From Sporodiniella umbellata (Eukaryota; Mucoromycota; Mucoromycetes; Mucorales; Rhizopodaceae), in assembly GCA_025677835.1 (NCBI GenBank), contig JAIXMR010000073.1, positions 66,325-130,324 on the forward strand: DNA of 64,000 bases, in the 5' to 3' direction. The notes under the pieces were generated by a model. That model was not told the DNA's origin and ran no database searches. It was given only the letters and a program-made list of their open reading frames with translations. Positions 1 to 11,663 of the stretch are shown one piece after another; within the stretch, counting starts at the first letter, position 1; every line of letters starts with the position of its first letter. Both the position numbers and the translations under genes were made by a program.

Positions 1-583
1 ATCCTCATCATACAGGAACAATGTAAGCTACTTATTAATCCTTTTAGCTGTTTTATTGAACATTTTGATCTTGTAACTGTAGATACCAAATTCTCTTCTG
101 AATGCCACACCACCTGGGAAAGCTTTCACAGTATGTATATTACATTGGAAGTAAGTTTTTTATTGCTGTTGCTGTTGTAATGTTATTTATATTACATGTT
201 ACTAGGCTTTCAGCTATACTTTAGTTTTGGTAGAGATGTTTCACCGGGCTTTGGGCTTGAACAGTAAAGATGCCAGAAAAAAAGCTATAAGTTCCGCACA
301 AAACAACCCTTTGATGTTGAGCTTAGTTAAGCTACAAGAAGCCTCTAAAGTTTCTTTACAAAAATTGCAAGCCAATGCCAACGAGAAAAAGTCCCTTTTT
401 AGAGCTCAGTTGCAAAAAAAACTCTACAAAGAACTCGTAGACTCCGATAATTGTGTTAGCTACTTGGCTCTAAAAGAAAATCAAGGCTCTGTTAATAACC
501 ATATTAAGTTTTTGGTTTCAAGCTGGTCCCAATCAACAGCGTCGCTTGCCGATGAAATTGATAGACGGTTGCAAAAGTTGTAG
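1..583 (+). CDS. 3' end of an unidentified gene (partial at left edge)
   Basis: Three exons can be joined in one frame: about 1-22, 83-130 and 206-583, separated by introns with GTAAGC...GTAG and GTATGT...CTAG borders. The reading frame stays open across both junctions and ends at TAG 581-583. The visible C-terminal part is about 145 residues, largely helical and rich in Lys, Gln and Ala, with no catalytic motif that I recognise. The start lies outside the window. The splice consistency and even codon use support a real gene. I cannot assign a family. Confidence 0.6.
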
Positions 584-930
584 AATGTTTTCAATATATT
601 GATAAACTTTTTTGTGTTAAAAACTATTCCCGAAAAAAAAAACACACACACACACACTTAATGCAGTTAGACGAGTTTTGTATCAGCGTTTTCATTTGTA
701 GAAAGATACTCCAACTAACACTTTGATAAGCTTGTATCTTTCTACTTGGAATTTATCCCAAAACGGTGCAAAATATCGGTCAAAATACATTCTTTTTACA
801 AGTGTAATTAGAATCAGATCCACAGATTAATTCTCATTTAGCAAAGAATTTTTTTGTACGCTTATAGAACTTTATTGCTCGCTTTAGAATAAGGAATTAG
901 TATTAGGAATTTGCTGCGTTTTTTTCTTAT
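584..930. other. Intergenic, tail-to-tail genes
   Basis: This AT-rich space lies between the 3' ends of the unidentified plus-strand gene and the minus-strand PP2A B subunit. It holds an A-run followed by a short (CA)n tract near 640-657. No reading frame or RNA gene is visible. Confidence 0.6.
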
Positions 931-2622
931 TTACGTAAAAATGAAAAGATTGTTGGTTGCTGCAACGGCAACGGTGTTCTCTCTTGGGTGATAGGAGGCG
1001 TGCAAAATCTTTTTGTTGTAATCAACGTATTCGTTTTCGTCGCGGCGGTTGCCTCCTTTGAAGGGGCGAACTGTATTCTTTGCAGCTGACTTCTTTGATT
1101 TAAAAACGCTTTTGTCGGCTTGTAAAACAACCTCTTTATCTTTAGCATGGTCGAATATATGCACATTGTTACTGTAGGACCCAGTCATCATATTACTATA
1201 CAAATAAGTTAATTAAAGAGCTTTTTTTTTCTCCTCTCTTTTTTTTACTTTCCGTCTCCACTAAAAGAACATTCGAATTTATCGAATATGCAATCGTTTT
1301 CATACAAATCGCATAGCTTTGGCCGTAAATTGTCGTGTATATTAATTGTTCGTATAGGCTTGTTTTCCATTTTAATATCCCAGATCTTTAGTGTAAGGTA
1401 ATCCCTGGATAAAATGTATCTCCCATCTTCACTAAACTTAGCATCTGAAATAGACGAAATAATTTCAGAGAAAAACGATCGATTGGTAGGATCTTCAGCC
1501 TCTTCAAAAACTATTTTCGATCAAGCACTGTGCACTTAGTAAACAATATTGACAGCTTTTTTTATTACCTTTTGCTTTTTGATCACATAGAGCAGATTCT
1601 CTCATGTCAGCAAGTTTTATTGTTCCTTTGCTGCTACTATACATAAACAGATTACAGTGTTGAGGGTGGAACTCTGCAGAAGTGATTACTTCAGTCAACT
1701 CTTCCATATTGGCTGGCTTGATATCCACAATATCTATGAACACAAGAATTAGCGTAGGCTTTATTTCATTTTACGGTTATTGTTTTACTGAAGCTTTGGT
1801 CTGAAATATCTAGGTTCCACAAGTTGACTCTCAAGTCGTCAGCAGAAATATATGTCTCGCTATCTGAGTTCACAGAGATTGAGTTGATATGGTATGCATG
1901 AGCTATTCTCTCACAAAACTTTTAGTAATCATGCCATTTTTGCACTCCGTTTTTGCTTTACCGTTGGGATAGATACGTCTTGGAATAGCGGCTACCATCG
2001 TGTCTTGATAGCTCATTTTAGGCAAAGTAAACACTGGTTTTGCGGAGTCCTTTCCCGTCATCATAGAAGACTCACTAACGACTTTAATGTTTCTTTCATA
2101 TACTTTCCAAAGCTTGATAGTTTTATCTATTATAGCAATAGTCTTGGTTACATACTGTTGCTGTTGCAGTTATGCTTTATTACCGTTTGTGGAAAGCAAA
2201 AAGTGAGCAGAATTTTGTCTTTTACACCACTTAATCTGGTTAATTTTTTCTTCAATCTCCAAACTCTTCAAGTAATCAAACTCGGGTTCATGGGACTGAA
2301 ATTCGGTATGGAAACGATATTCGCAACCTTTTTTCTATCCAAGGCTTTAGTTTCTTTTATTTCATTTGAAAGAGACTTACGCTTTCATTACGTTCAAACA
2401 AAACAACTCGGCCTCCTTTGTCTCCTGTTGCTAAGTAGTCGCCTGTATTGTCAAACTCAACTGCAGAAATAATATCCGCTAATTGAAAAAAACTTTAGCC
2501 ACGTAAAAGGGGTCTCTTTAGCACCAAATACCTTCGGTAATGTCGTCTGAGTCCCCCTTATCTCCAAAACATTGAGCAAACCGCCAATTGTTTTCGGTGT
2601 TTGTTGATGAAGCAGTTTGCAT
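931..2622 (-). CDS. CDC55: Protein phosphatase 2A regulatory subunit B (PR55/B55, WD40)
   Basis: This is the B55-type substrate-targeting subunit of the PP2A heterotrimer, a seven-bladed WD40 propeller. The start is ATG 2622-2620, and exon 1 (2622-2532) is followed by exon 2 from 2478. Diagnostic B55 stretches appear in order: [109 protein letters not shown] and [19 protein letters not shown]. All junctions checked keep frame, so the gene looks intact. It ends at TAA 931-933 a few residues short of the animal C-terminus. It acts in mitotic exit and signalling in the cytoplasm and nucleus. The identification is secure. Confidence 0.93.
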
Positions 2623-2861
2623 TTATATATTTGAGAAAAAAAAAAAGAAATACAAAAATACCGCACCAAAAATAATAATAACAAAAAAATGGACTCAGTT
2701 GTGTGCGTGTACGGAAAATAAAAGCAATAGTTCTCAATCACAAAGCGATGTCTTTTCTTAAAGTTTGCAATTATACATAAGCTAAGGTTCTTTGTAACGA
2801 TGTTTTAATTTGTTTTTGTTTTTTTCTTTTTTTTTTTTTCAATTCAAGAATTTAAGCAAAA

Positions 2862-3785
2862 CTAATAACCCAAGGTAGCAATGGAAGAGTTGATTTCCTT
2901 GACTGTGTCACTCTTAGATTCAATAGCCTTCTTTTGAATAGCAGCAAGAGATACCTTACGTTGATAATAAGCGGCAGATTTGGCCTTACGCTTTTCTTCG
3001 AGCTTAGCAACAACGTCTTGATATTTCCATCCAACCTCATGAGAAATACGACCAATTGTAGTGTACTTACGTCCAGGCTTAAGACGAAGAACACGGAGAG
3101 CGTCGGGAACAACCATACGCTTAACGCGATCATAAGGAGCAGGGACGCCTTCAAAGAGTTTGATGCGGTCTAAGGCAGCAGCACCGCGTGCAGTCTTGTG
3201 AGGAACCATACCGCGAATAGCCTTATACAAGATGCGAGAGGGGGCACGGAAATGGAAAGGACCGCGGGTAGGGTTTACAAGACAACGCTTGTTAAGGTAG
3301 GCATGGTACTTAACTAAACTTAATTTTAAGCCACAATAAACAGCTTACTCGAAATTGTGATTTTTGAAACTTACGCTTGTTACGGAAGAATTCGCCAGAG
3401 ACATTCAACTCTTCGCAACGAACAACAACAACCTTTTGACCGTTGAGTGCTTGCTTGGAGATAATAGAAGCAAGACGGCCGAGAAGGTGACCCTTACCGT
3501 CGATAACAACAACCTAAAATTAAGATTAGTTTGTCTTCATTACAGAGACAAATTTGTTGTTGGCCTTCTTATATAGCGTAAAGGTCAAAGCATATGGGAA
3601 AAAGGTTCAAGAAAGTATTGCCAATCAACAGCTAGACTGAGATCTGGTGAAAAATGCACAGGTCCTTTAATCAGAACTCTATGACTAAAAGTATCCAAAA
3701 GCTGTATTGACACCTCTATCTATGCACTCCCATATTGCTTCCAACAAGAGCTGTCTGTGTTGCGTACCTTTTCAAAAGTACTCAT
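2862..3785 (-). CDS. RPL16: 60S ribosomal protein uL13 (L13a / yeast L16)
   Basis: This is a structural protein of the cytosolic large ribosomal subunit. Exon 1 codes only MSTFEK from ATG 3785. After an unusually long first intron of about 250 nt, exon 2 gives [16 protein letters not shown] and FFRNKLKYH. Exon 3 gives [40 protein letters not shown] and the C-terminal LGY before TAG 2862-2864. The match to the eukaryotic uL13 family is continuous and full length, about 200 residues. A (AG)13 tract on the plus strand at 3798-3823 gives a CT-rich leader on the coding strand just before the ATG. Codon use is more biased than in neighbours, as expected for a highly expressed gene. Confidence 0.96.
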
Positions 3786-3797
3786 AGTTATTTGAAC

Positions 3798-3823
3798 AGA
3801 GAGAGAGAGAGAGAGAGAGAGAG
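3798..3823 (-). promoter_or_regulatory. CT-dinucleotide tract in the 5' leader/promoter of RPL16
   Basis: Thirteen AG repeats on the plus strand read as a pure CT tract about 13 nt upstream of the RPL16 start codon on the coding strand. Pyrimidine tracts near the transcription start are typical of ribosomal protein genes. A regulatory role is inferred from position only. Confidence 0.4.
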
Positions 3824-6800
3824 GTTTCGTTTTCTATCGGATGCCTAAAGACAATAAAAAAATTTGCGACAAGCTATTCTTTTTTGATTGGATAAACCAA
3901 AAACACCGCTACTTCTTTCAAACTTAAAATTTGCTTTTAAACGATCAGCTACAGATAGAAAATTCTATTTTTTTACCATAAATAGCTTCGGGAACTCTTA
4001 CTTATATTGAAACTACTAACAGTATTTGTAACTAATTTGTGTAATTAATGCGATGCTAAACCAAGAACTTTGACGATTAGATTTTTAGTAAGCTCGAAAA
4101 GCCAGTTATTCAGTTTTTTTTTAATTGTCAAATAAACTTAGTTGACTTTAGCGTAAATTTTCTACCTGTAGCTTTTAGCAAAAAACAAACCATTAAAAAA
4201 TTCTGAGCTGTCACTTTGAAAACAAAAGAAAGTATTAAAACAGAAAAACAAAAATAAAGATAAGCTCGTGAGGAGATTTAGGTGTAGAAGTCATGACTAA
4301 AATTCCACGTCTGTGTGTAAACAACAGCAGTAATTTGCTATCTATCTTTGCTCTTTTCAAAACTATTTAGAGGTCCTTTTATCAAATAGTTTACACTGTA
4401 GAATACCGGAGATCTGAAGTAAATATATATATTATTTTTCAGGTACACCTCCTCAAAGTACATTTGACTTCCTCTCCATTCTACGTTCAACAGGATTTAA
4501 CATTATTTCACTAAACTACATAGCTTAAGTGGTAGTATTACAAGAAAAATAGAACTTGTTTTAAATATGAAAAATTGTTGTGTTCTGAAAATGTACTTTA
4601 TAGTTTTTTCTACACAAGGTCAAAATAAGTATTTTTAATTGAAGTACAAGAGATATATTGTTACATTTGACTGAGGTGCTGCTGTTCAATACCCGTAGTA
4701 AATAGAGCAGACATCAGTGTGAAACCAAGCGTATAGGTTTAGGAGTGTGGGAGTTTCGTGTGTTTATTTATTTATCTCTTGAAGCATTTCATATGTATAT
4801 AGTATTATAAGATCGAATCCTAGTGAATGGCAGGGTGCTAACTTTTTTCGCTAGTTTTCATGTCTGCCATAGAAATTTAGTTGATGTGTCTCTTAAAGGT
4901 GAAAGCGTATGCAAATTGAGGAGTAAGGAGGGTACGCTGGCTTCTTGAAGTGTCTTTAAGAAAATGTTGTTAATATTTTAATTTGTCTATATATTTATTT
5001 ATTTATTTTTTGGTTTCAAATCATCACATTTCATTTATCTCTTCAAAACTACAGTTTAGTAGGTGTCATAACAAGGTACTCAATGGTATGACTGATATAC
5101 CGGTCGTGAATCGAAATTGGTTGTGTGCCTTTTGTCATGAATTGGCGACAGAATATATATAGTTTACAAGATGATTTAATAAATACACTGGTATATTCTT
5201 CTGATATTGATGAAGATTCTTCCAAACAATATCGCCTCATCCCCCATATTGGATTCATGCCCTAATATTTGCTGAATACTAGTCGGAGGTGTTCAATTCA
5301 AACAATTCTACAGCAGTAGCAAAAACTCATTTTTTTGTTATAGATGGTTTCATGACTTTCCTATAAAGATAACAATAGTTTAAAACGCACTTTGGTCCTA
5401 TATCGGTTTCTAAAGTACATAAGCCCGATCAGAGAGAGATGAATCCTTAAAATCCTAGCGTTCAAATGTTAACAACCTGCACTTCTAGACAGAAGCACTT
5501 AGATGAAGTTAGGAGAGTAAAGATAAATGAGAAAGAGAAAAGAGTTCTTTTCTTGACATTCAAAAGACTAAACATTACACTGCTATTTTTGTGACTTGGG
5601 AAAGGTTATGTGTTAAAGCAAAATAAAAGTAACGGCCATCTGCTTTTAAATAGCTTGTTTTATGAGTAAAAGCAACAGATATTTGTAATATCTGTAGTGG
5701 CCACCAGGTTTTGCGAAATGGATCAATCTAAGAGTAAAATAGATTAAAGTAAAACAGGGTTTATAATAAAAGATAATTATCAATTTCAAGGGATCGCTTG
5801 TATAATATTCAGCGTTAATATTTTTTTATGAATATATATAGAGACAAAGACATATCCATTTATATAAAAGTTGATATACAAATGTATTAAGCATTTGGAT
5901 AACATTTTTAGAATTTTTGTTCTTCTCTCTTGTTTATATCTTTTTGTGTTATTGGTCGTATTCTTGGTATCGTTAACACTATTAGTATGTACATTACTAA
6001 CATCGTTTATGGTACAAATTGTATTTATGGTATTGTTGATACAAAAGTATAAAACTAACCTATGAAGTCTTACAGTCAAATTCAATGAGGATAGGAGGGT
6101 AAGAGAACAAATCCTCAGCAAAATCAAAGTTAGTTGTCGATCTTCGTGGCTTAGAAGTTCTAGTCCTTGGGCCGTATGTGGGAGACTAAGCTGGTCATAG
6201 GATACATTGAGTTAAATTTTTGATTTCTGCAATCATTTGATTCTGTACATTTGTGCTGATTATTATGCACTATATAACTCTTAGGTATCTAAATGGTATT
6301 CATGAAATTTCAAAATATATGTTAGTTATGTTTTGCTTTTATATTCAATCGGTTCTCGCTTTCCCAAAGAGATATAAGCTCTATGCTTTGTATTCATTAA
6401 GCTTTGCATTAGATGATGACGAATAGTTCATCAGATATTTTTGTATTCTATGTATGTCACTGCTTGTTTTTAATATCACGTATATGTCATCAAAATATGT
6501 CATCGGCTCTACTGACGTAACTTTTCCTGAGCTCATAAATTCATATTCTCGTATCAGTAGGTCTTGACTAATCGATTTTAAAAGCGGTTCCAGAGCAAAA
6601 CTGAAAAAAGTGACGATAGAGTGTGTAAAAAAAGCCCTTGATACCAATTTGTATATTGTCTCCAAAGACAACGCCTCGTAAATAACCAATGGAATGTTTA
6701 GAAAAACTGAAAAAGAAAAGTGCTTTTTATAGACAATCAGAATTAGCACAGCCATAGGCATTTTCTTAGCCTAGTAGTAAGTCTACACCAGGACAATTTT

Positions 6801-8318
6801 TATATATTGTATGCTGTAACCTCAAATGAAGTGTAGAGAATCGTTCAAGAGTAAAATAATCTACATGTAATCAAGTAATTGACATAAATTTACAACTGTT
6901 CATTTTTTTTCAAGAATATACATTGTTTAGCTCTAATATTGGAATTTAAAATCTCCAAGAAAAGCTGATTTATTTAACATGTAACGTCTTTGTTTTGTAC
7001 CATTTCTTCCATCTCTCAGTATTTCGCTTGGGCGGTGTAAATGTTAAAATTTTAAGTTTTCAAAGGTTTATTAAAACGAGCACTTTGTATGTTTTTTTTT
7101 TTGCAACTTATGTAATTAAAATTGGAGCGAAGAGTTTAGAGAAACGTTTAAATATGTTCATTTTCTTTAGTAAAAGCTATGACAAGAGAACAATACAAGT
7201 TATAATAAAAGACTGAATTGTCATATATTTTACTTCTAGAAAAACACTTTTTATATAAAAAAAAAATTGAGAAAAGATGCTTGAATTTGGCAAAGCAACA
7301 ACGAAGTTATTACAAATAATTAGCACAATGGTTTCGCTAAATTCTTACGAGAAAGCTGAGGTTAAACAAAAATATACTTAACTTGCTATGACAACTTGAA
7401 AAATACCTACAAACAATGGAGTAGCTTACACGAGGTTTTTTTTTCTTGTTATGGCATTTAGAATTATTATACAAATTAGGACAATTGTTTCCTAATATGT
7501 GGTTTTATTTTCTAAAAAAAAAGATAATAAAACACGTGCAACACCGGCGTTTTTTTTAAAAAATACAAAAGCGAAAAAGTTTGGCAGCCATCTTCAATAG
7601 CAGTAAGAGACCAAAAACGAGTTAAAATGCTTCAGTCTACAATTAGAATTCTTAATCTTCAATGGTGTTAGCATACAAACCTTTTAATGACTTCTTCGTG
7701 AACAGCTTAGTTTTAAAATCGTAAACCCTATTGTACCTTGTTTTTGAAGCCCCTTTTTGTTCGCATATAAGCTCCGAGTTGTATTTAGCTATGACCGAGT
7801 ATTGTAAAATTAAGTGTTATTTGTATCGTTTTTAACGAGTTATATATACTTTTACGTATGTACACTTGGTGCAATTGATAAAATAGGCGTTTACATTGCA
7901 AAGCAGCCAGAATTAAAAAAGACTAAATAAGTAGCAATGAGCGTGCGTTTCACGTTCGGGTTTCTCTTTTAATAAGACCCGTGTGGCACTAAGTGTATTT
8001 CTAGTTTTTTTTTTAGAAAATTTATTTTCTGTAAACACTTTAATAAAAAGCAACGCTTTGTCAGAAAAAAAAAACTATTGAAGCTTATTGCATCAGTAAA
8101 ATAGCTTTGAGTTTGGCGACGTCCTAGTGTTTTTTTTTACGTTGCAATGGGTATTTGACCTTAGTAGGTTTTTTTGACGAGATGTTCATTTGAAAAATGG
8201 GAATCGCAGCTTCTGTGTAACTTGTGCTAAGCTATAAAAGCTCTGCGTTCAATCGATTATTTTTGATATATCATTTTTTCCTTCCTTTTAGCTGTATAAG
8301 AGCTTTAGCTTTCACTAT
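3824..8318. other. 4.5-kb AT-rich gap with decayed transposon sequence
   Basis: No intact gene is seen between RPL16 and the chitin deacetylase. The region is very AT-rich, with many stops in all frames and short poly-A/T runs. The one recognisable piece is the LINE reverse-transcriptase remnant at 6381-6761 on the minus strand. A 69-codon frame at 5049-5258 (minus) looks protein-like in composition but matches nothing I know. Confidence 0.6.
6381..6761 (-). mobile_element. LINE reverse-transcriptase remnant (palm domain fragment)
   Basis: A 126-codon frame with no usable context carries the hallmarks of an APE-type non-LTR reverse transcriptase palm: FSFALEPLLKSI, then YFDDIYVILKTSSDI, then MNYSSSSNAKLNEYK. 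These are the family blocks NLALEPLL, YADD and SNAKLN in the right order and spacing. The downstream frame continues after one stop with a LFGKARTD-like stretch, as in this family. The expected QGDPLSP block upstream is missing or scrambled, so this is a dead fragment. The active-site box reads YFDD. Confidence 0.7.
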
Positions 8319-9957
8319 ATGTATATTAAAAGCTCAATTGTTCTGCTTGCTGCGGCTGCTTCGCATGTACTTGCGGCCACAAAAACTAGTGACTACCTTC
8401 CTCAAGTGTCTCCTGTATTCCCCAAGATAAAAGCGCCTACTGGTGTTGTCTCTTCATATAACCCAGGACCTTACGATACTACTAGCAAGCTTTCAAGCGA
8501 GACTTTAAAAGGGTATCCTGAGCCCTGGAGTTCGCCAGATACTAATCACCCTGAAATTAAGGCTGCTTATAAAAAAATCAACTGGTCCAAAGTTCCTAAG
8601 GCACCAGTCAGAAAGCAAAACTCTGACGGTGAATGGGTATCAGACACAGATGGCAGCAATGATCCCTACTGTTGGTGGTCTGATACTAACTGTGTAACTC
8701 CTAAAGTGTCCTACTTACCTCCAGATATATACGAGTGTCCTAAAGGTGACTGGGGCTTGACTTATGACGATGGGCCTTTCAACAGACTGGATCATGACGA
8801 CGACAACTACTCAAAAGAAAACCCCTATGCTGAGCCAGCCCTTTATAACTACTTAGCTAAGCGCAACCTTCACGCTAATTTATTCGTAAGATGAACAACC
8901 TTTTGCTAAACTTGTAAGATTAACCAAGCTTTTCCGAACGTAGTACATTGGCTCAAACGTTGTGACATATCCTGCTGCTGCTAAACGCGCTTTGAACAAT
9001 GGCCACCAGCTTTGTGTCCACACATGGTCTCACCCAGTTATGACAACTCAAAGTAACATTAAAGTTGTTGCTGAATTTTATTGGGCTCTCAAGGCTATCA
9101 AAGAAGCTACTGGCATAACTCCTCAATGCTGGCGTCCTCCTCAAGGTGACGTTGATGATCGTATTCGTTCTATTGCATGGCAAATGGGTATGAGAACTAT
9201 TCTTTGGAATGAGGATACCAATGACTGGAATATGGTTGATCCTATGAATGGTGGGGATCTCAAGCCCAAAGTTGTGGATGGATACTTTAGATCTTGGATT
9301 AACTCCGAGAAACAAGGGAAGTTTAAGCATGGCCTAGTTGTTTTAGAGCATGAACTTAACAGAATGACAGTAAACATGTCTATGCATTGGCTGCCTGAGC
9401 TTGAGAAAAATTTCAACATTGTGCCTGCCACAAGCTGTAATGGAATTACTCAGCCTTATTGGGAGAAGAACTTTGTCTATCCTACCACTGGCTCAAAGGA
9501 TCAACCCACTACTACTACTACTACAGATGTTTCTAAGCCTACTACCGGAGCTTCCTGTACCGCTGGCTCTTTTGGACTTCAAAAGGGAGACGGCTACAAT
9601 GGCTACTGCTGTCAAACCCAAGCTGACTGTTGGGATGACTGTATAGACAGTAAGTGCAATGGCCCTGTAAGCACTGCAACTACTACTACTGCTCCTCAAC
9701 CTACCTCTGGAGCATCATGTACCGACGGTTCGTTTTCCTTGGGTAAAGGAGATGGTTATAATGGCTACTGCTGCGAAACCCAGGCTGATTGCTTAGACGA
9801 TTGTGTTAAAGGATCATGCAATGGTCCCAAAAAGTCCTCTACAACCTGTACTGCTGGATCTAGAGGCAAAAGAAAGGGTGATGGAGCTAACGGTTTCTGT
9901 TGCTCTTCCAGTGACGACTGTCAAGAAACTTGTAGACAAGGCATTTGCGGTCTTTAG
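8319..9957 (+). CDS. Secreted chitin deacetylase (CE4/NodB) with three Cys-rich C-terminal modules
   Basis: This enzyme deacetylates chitin to chitosan at the cell wall, a hallmark of these fungi. ATG 8319 opens a signal peptide of about 19 residues (hydrophobic, ending SHVLA). One 58-nt intron (8886-8943) joins two exons in frame. NodB motifs are all present: TYDDGP (two Asp), HTWSHP (metal His pair), RPPQGDVDDR, LWNEDTNDW and VLEHELN. After the catalytic domain come Thr-rich linkers and three similar modules of about 38 residues with the pattern KGDGxNGxCCxxxxDC...DC...C (last one at 9841-9957). No C-terminal hydrophobic GPI signal is visible, so the protein is likely free or wall-associated. 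The catalytic assignment is firm; carbohydrate binding by the modules is inference. Confidence 0.93.
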
Positions 9958-10413
9958 TTATTCTGTATAAATACAAAGTTTACTCTTTAAATGAATACGT
10001 CTATTTTAGCTGTTTTATCTTCTTATACTGTTTCGATTAAAACAAGTACAAGCTTCTTATGAGTTATCTATCAAGAGTTTACGCACGCTAAATTTCTGCA
10101 GAGTGTACCTGTAATGTTTTTTATGTATTGGCGTCCTATTAAGGTGTTTGTTAATTGCAATATGTTGATGTCTTTGAGGTTTGAAAAACTTTGTTCGTCG
10201 AAAAGTCAAGATCGTTCTAATTTCGAACGCTTGATATACTGGAGTTCCCTTTTGGTGTATTGGTTGTTCTGTATTAAATATTTTTCCCGATCTCTTTTTT
10301 AAGTTGGCTTCCTGGCAGACTACAGGAAAAAAAAAGCTGAAGACTATCTCCGATGGTCTGATAGACAACTAAAAAAATAGTTTTTTCGAATTTTCTTAGC
10401 TTACATTAACAAT

Positions 10414-11663
10414 ATGCTTGCATTACGACAACTGAACAGAATGAGGATGTCTCAAAAGTCCTCTGTCTTGAATTACTCTACTGTTGAGAATGCTATAAGC
10501 TTGGATTCGTCCCTTAAATATTGCAAAGATCTTACAAGGTTGGGATGAAAAGGAGATGACTTTGACAGATCTAACTTTATATATATATATGCATGTATTC
10601 AGACAACGGGACTATGATGCTTACCTGTGTGTTCCCTTTTATCCATCGCACTTGAGAGATGTTCAATTGGCCCTTAGAGCATTCAATGTTGAGCTGGCCT
10701 CGATTCGCGAAAATGTCTCCAAGCCAGAGATCGGAAAAATGCGAATGCAATTTTGGAAAGACACTATAACTAAAATATATAATGTAAACCCTCAAAACTT
10801 ACTAACTGTGAGCAATCGCTAAGTTTACTGTTTTTTTAGGGTGAGCCGCCAAAGCAGCCAATAGCGCTGGCATTGGCTGAAGCTCTAAAAACATCCAAAC
10901 TATCGTCGATATGGATGAAACGCATTATCAACGAGAGGGTATGCGCGTCTATATAGTGCTAAAATAACATGCCGTTTATTCCAACACTTTTTTTTCTGAT
11001 ATAGATATCCAATTTGGATGACCACCAGTTTATGACCATAAAAGATATGGAAAATTACGCGGAAAATACCCAGTCCAGTCTTTTATATCTTCAACTCGAG
11101 TCATTAGGAGTAAAAGATGTTAATGCAGATCATGCAGTCAGCCATATAGGAAAAATGATTGGTATCACCACATTTTTGCGTGCTTTGCCTTTCCACGTTA
11201 GTCAGAAACGACTTGTTCTTCCTGCAGAAATTACAGCAAAGGTAACAGGAATAAAACCAAAAAAAAAAAAAAAACTGAGAAAATACTCAATATGGAGTCA
11301 ACTCTAAAAGAAGCAAACCTAGTTTCATGTATCGCAGGAAAACGTCTTTCGTGGAAACGTTGATGGGTTAGACGATGTTGTATATGACGTTGCTACAGCT
11401 GCTTATGATCAATTGTTGACTGCAAGATCTTTACTTAGTTCAATTCCTGGTGCTGCATTCCCTGTATTACTATCGGCAGTAAGCTTCGAATCATAAGAAA
11501 AAAACTTTACCAATAACAAAACTGTTTTGTCTAGGTTCCTTATGCAAGATACTTAGAAAATCTTGAAAAAGTAAATTTCAATCCTTTTGATCCCTTGTTA
11601 CAAAAGAAAGATTGGAAGATGCCGTTGGTTCTATGGAACTCCCATAGATCAAGAAAATTTTAG
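10414..11663 (+). CDS. NDUFAF6: Complex I assembly factor 6-like protein (squalene/phytoene synthase fold)
   Basis: This is a mitochondrial protein of the phytoene-synthase-like family needed for assembly of respiratory complex I. Six exons run from ATG 10414 to TAG 11661-11663, with all junctions in frame. Family landmarks: [69 protein letters not shown], and a C-terminal [15 protein letters not shown] followed by [12 protein letters not shown]. The N-terminus is basic and rich in Ser, Arg and Gln, as expected for a mitochondrial presequence. The first intron begins with an unusual GTTGGG. The prenyl-diphosphate Asp-rich motifs of true synthases are not evident, which fits an assembly factor rather than an enzyme. 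Confidence 0.88.

Noticed and set aside
2852..3173. Overlapping frames on both strands over the uL13 last exon
   Set aside because: The RPL16 frame matches the family throughout; the others are chance frames in biased codons.
3518..3767. Intronic snoRNA in the uL13 gene
   Set aside because: No convincing C box and D box pair with flanking stem was found by eye, so it is kept only as a check.
5049..5258. 69-codon minus-strand frame in the large gap
   Set aside because: It looks peptide-like but matches no transposon or gene known to me and has no neighbours in frame.
8953..9699. Antisense and alternate-frame open frames over the chitin deacetylase
   Set aside because: They are shadows of a well supported coding exon and have no splice or family support.
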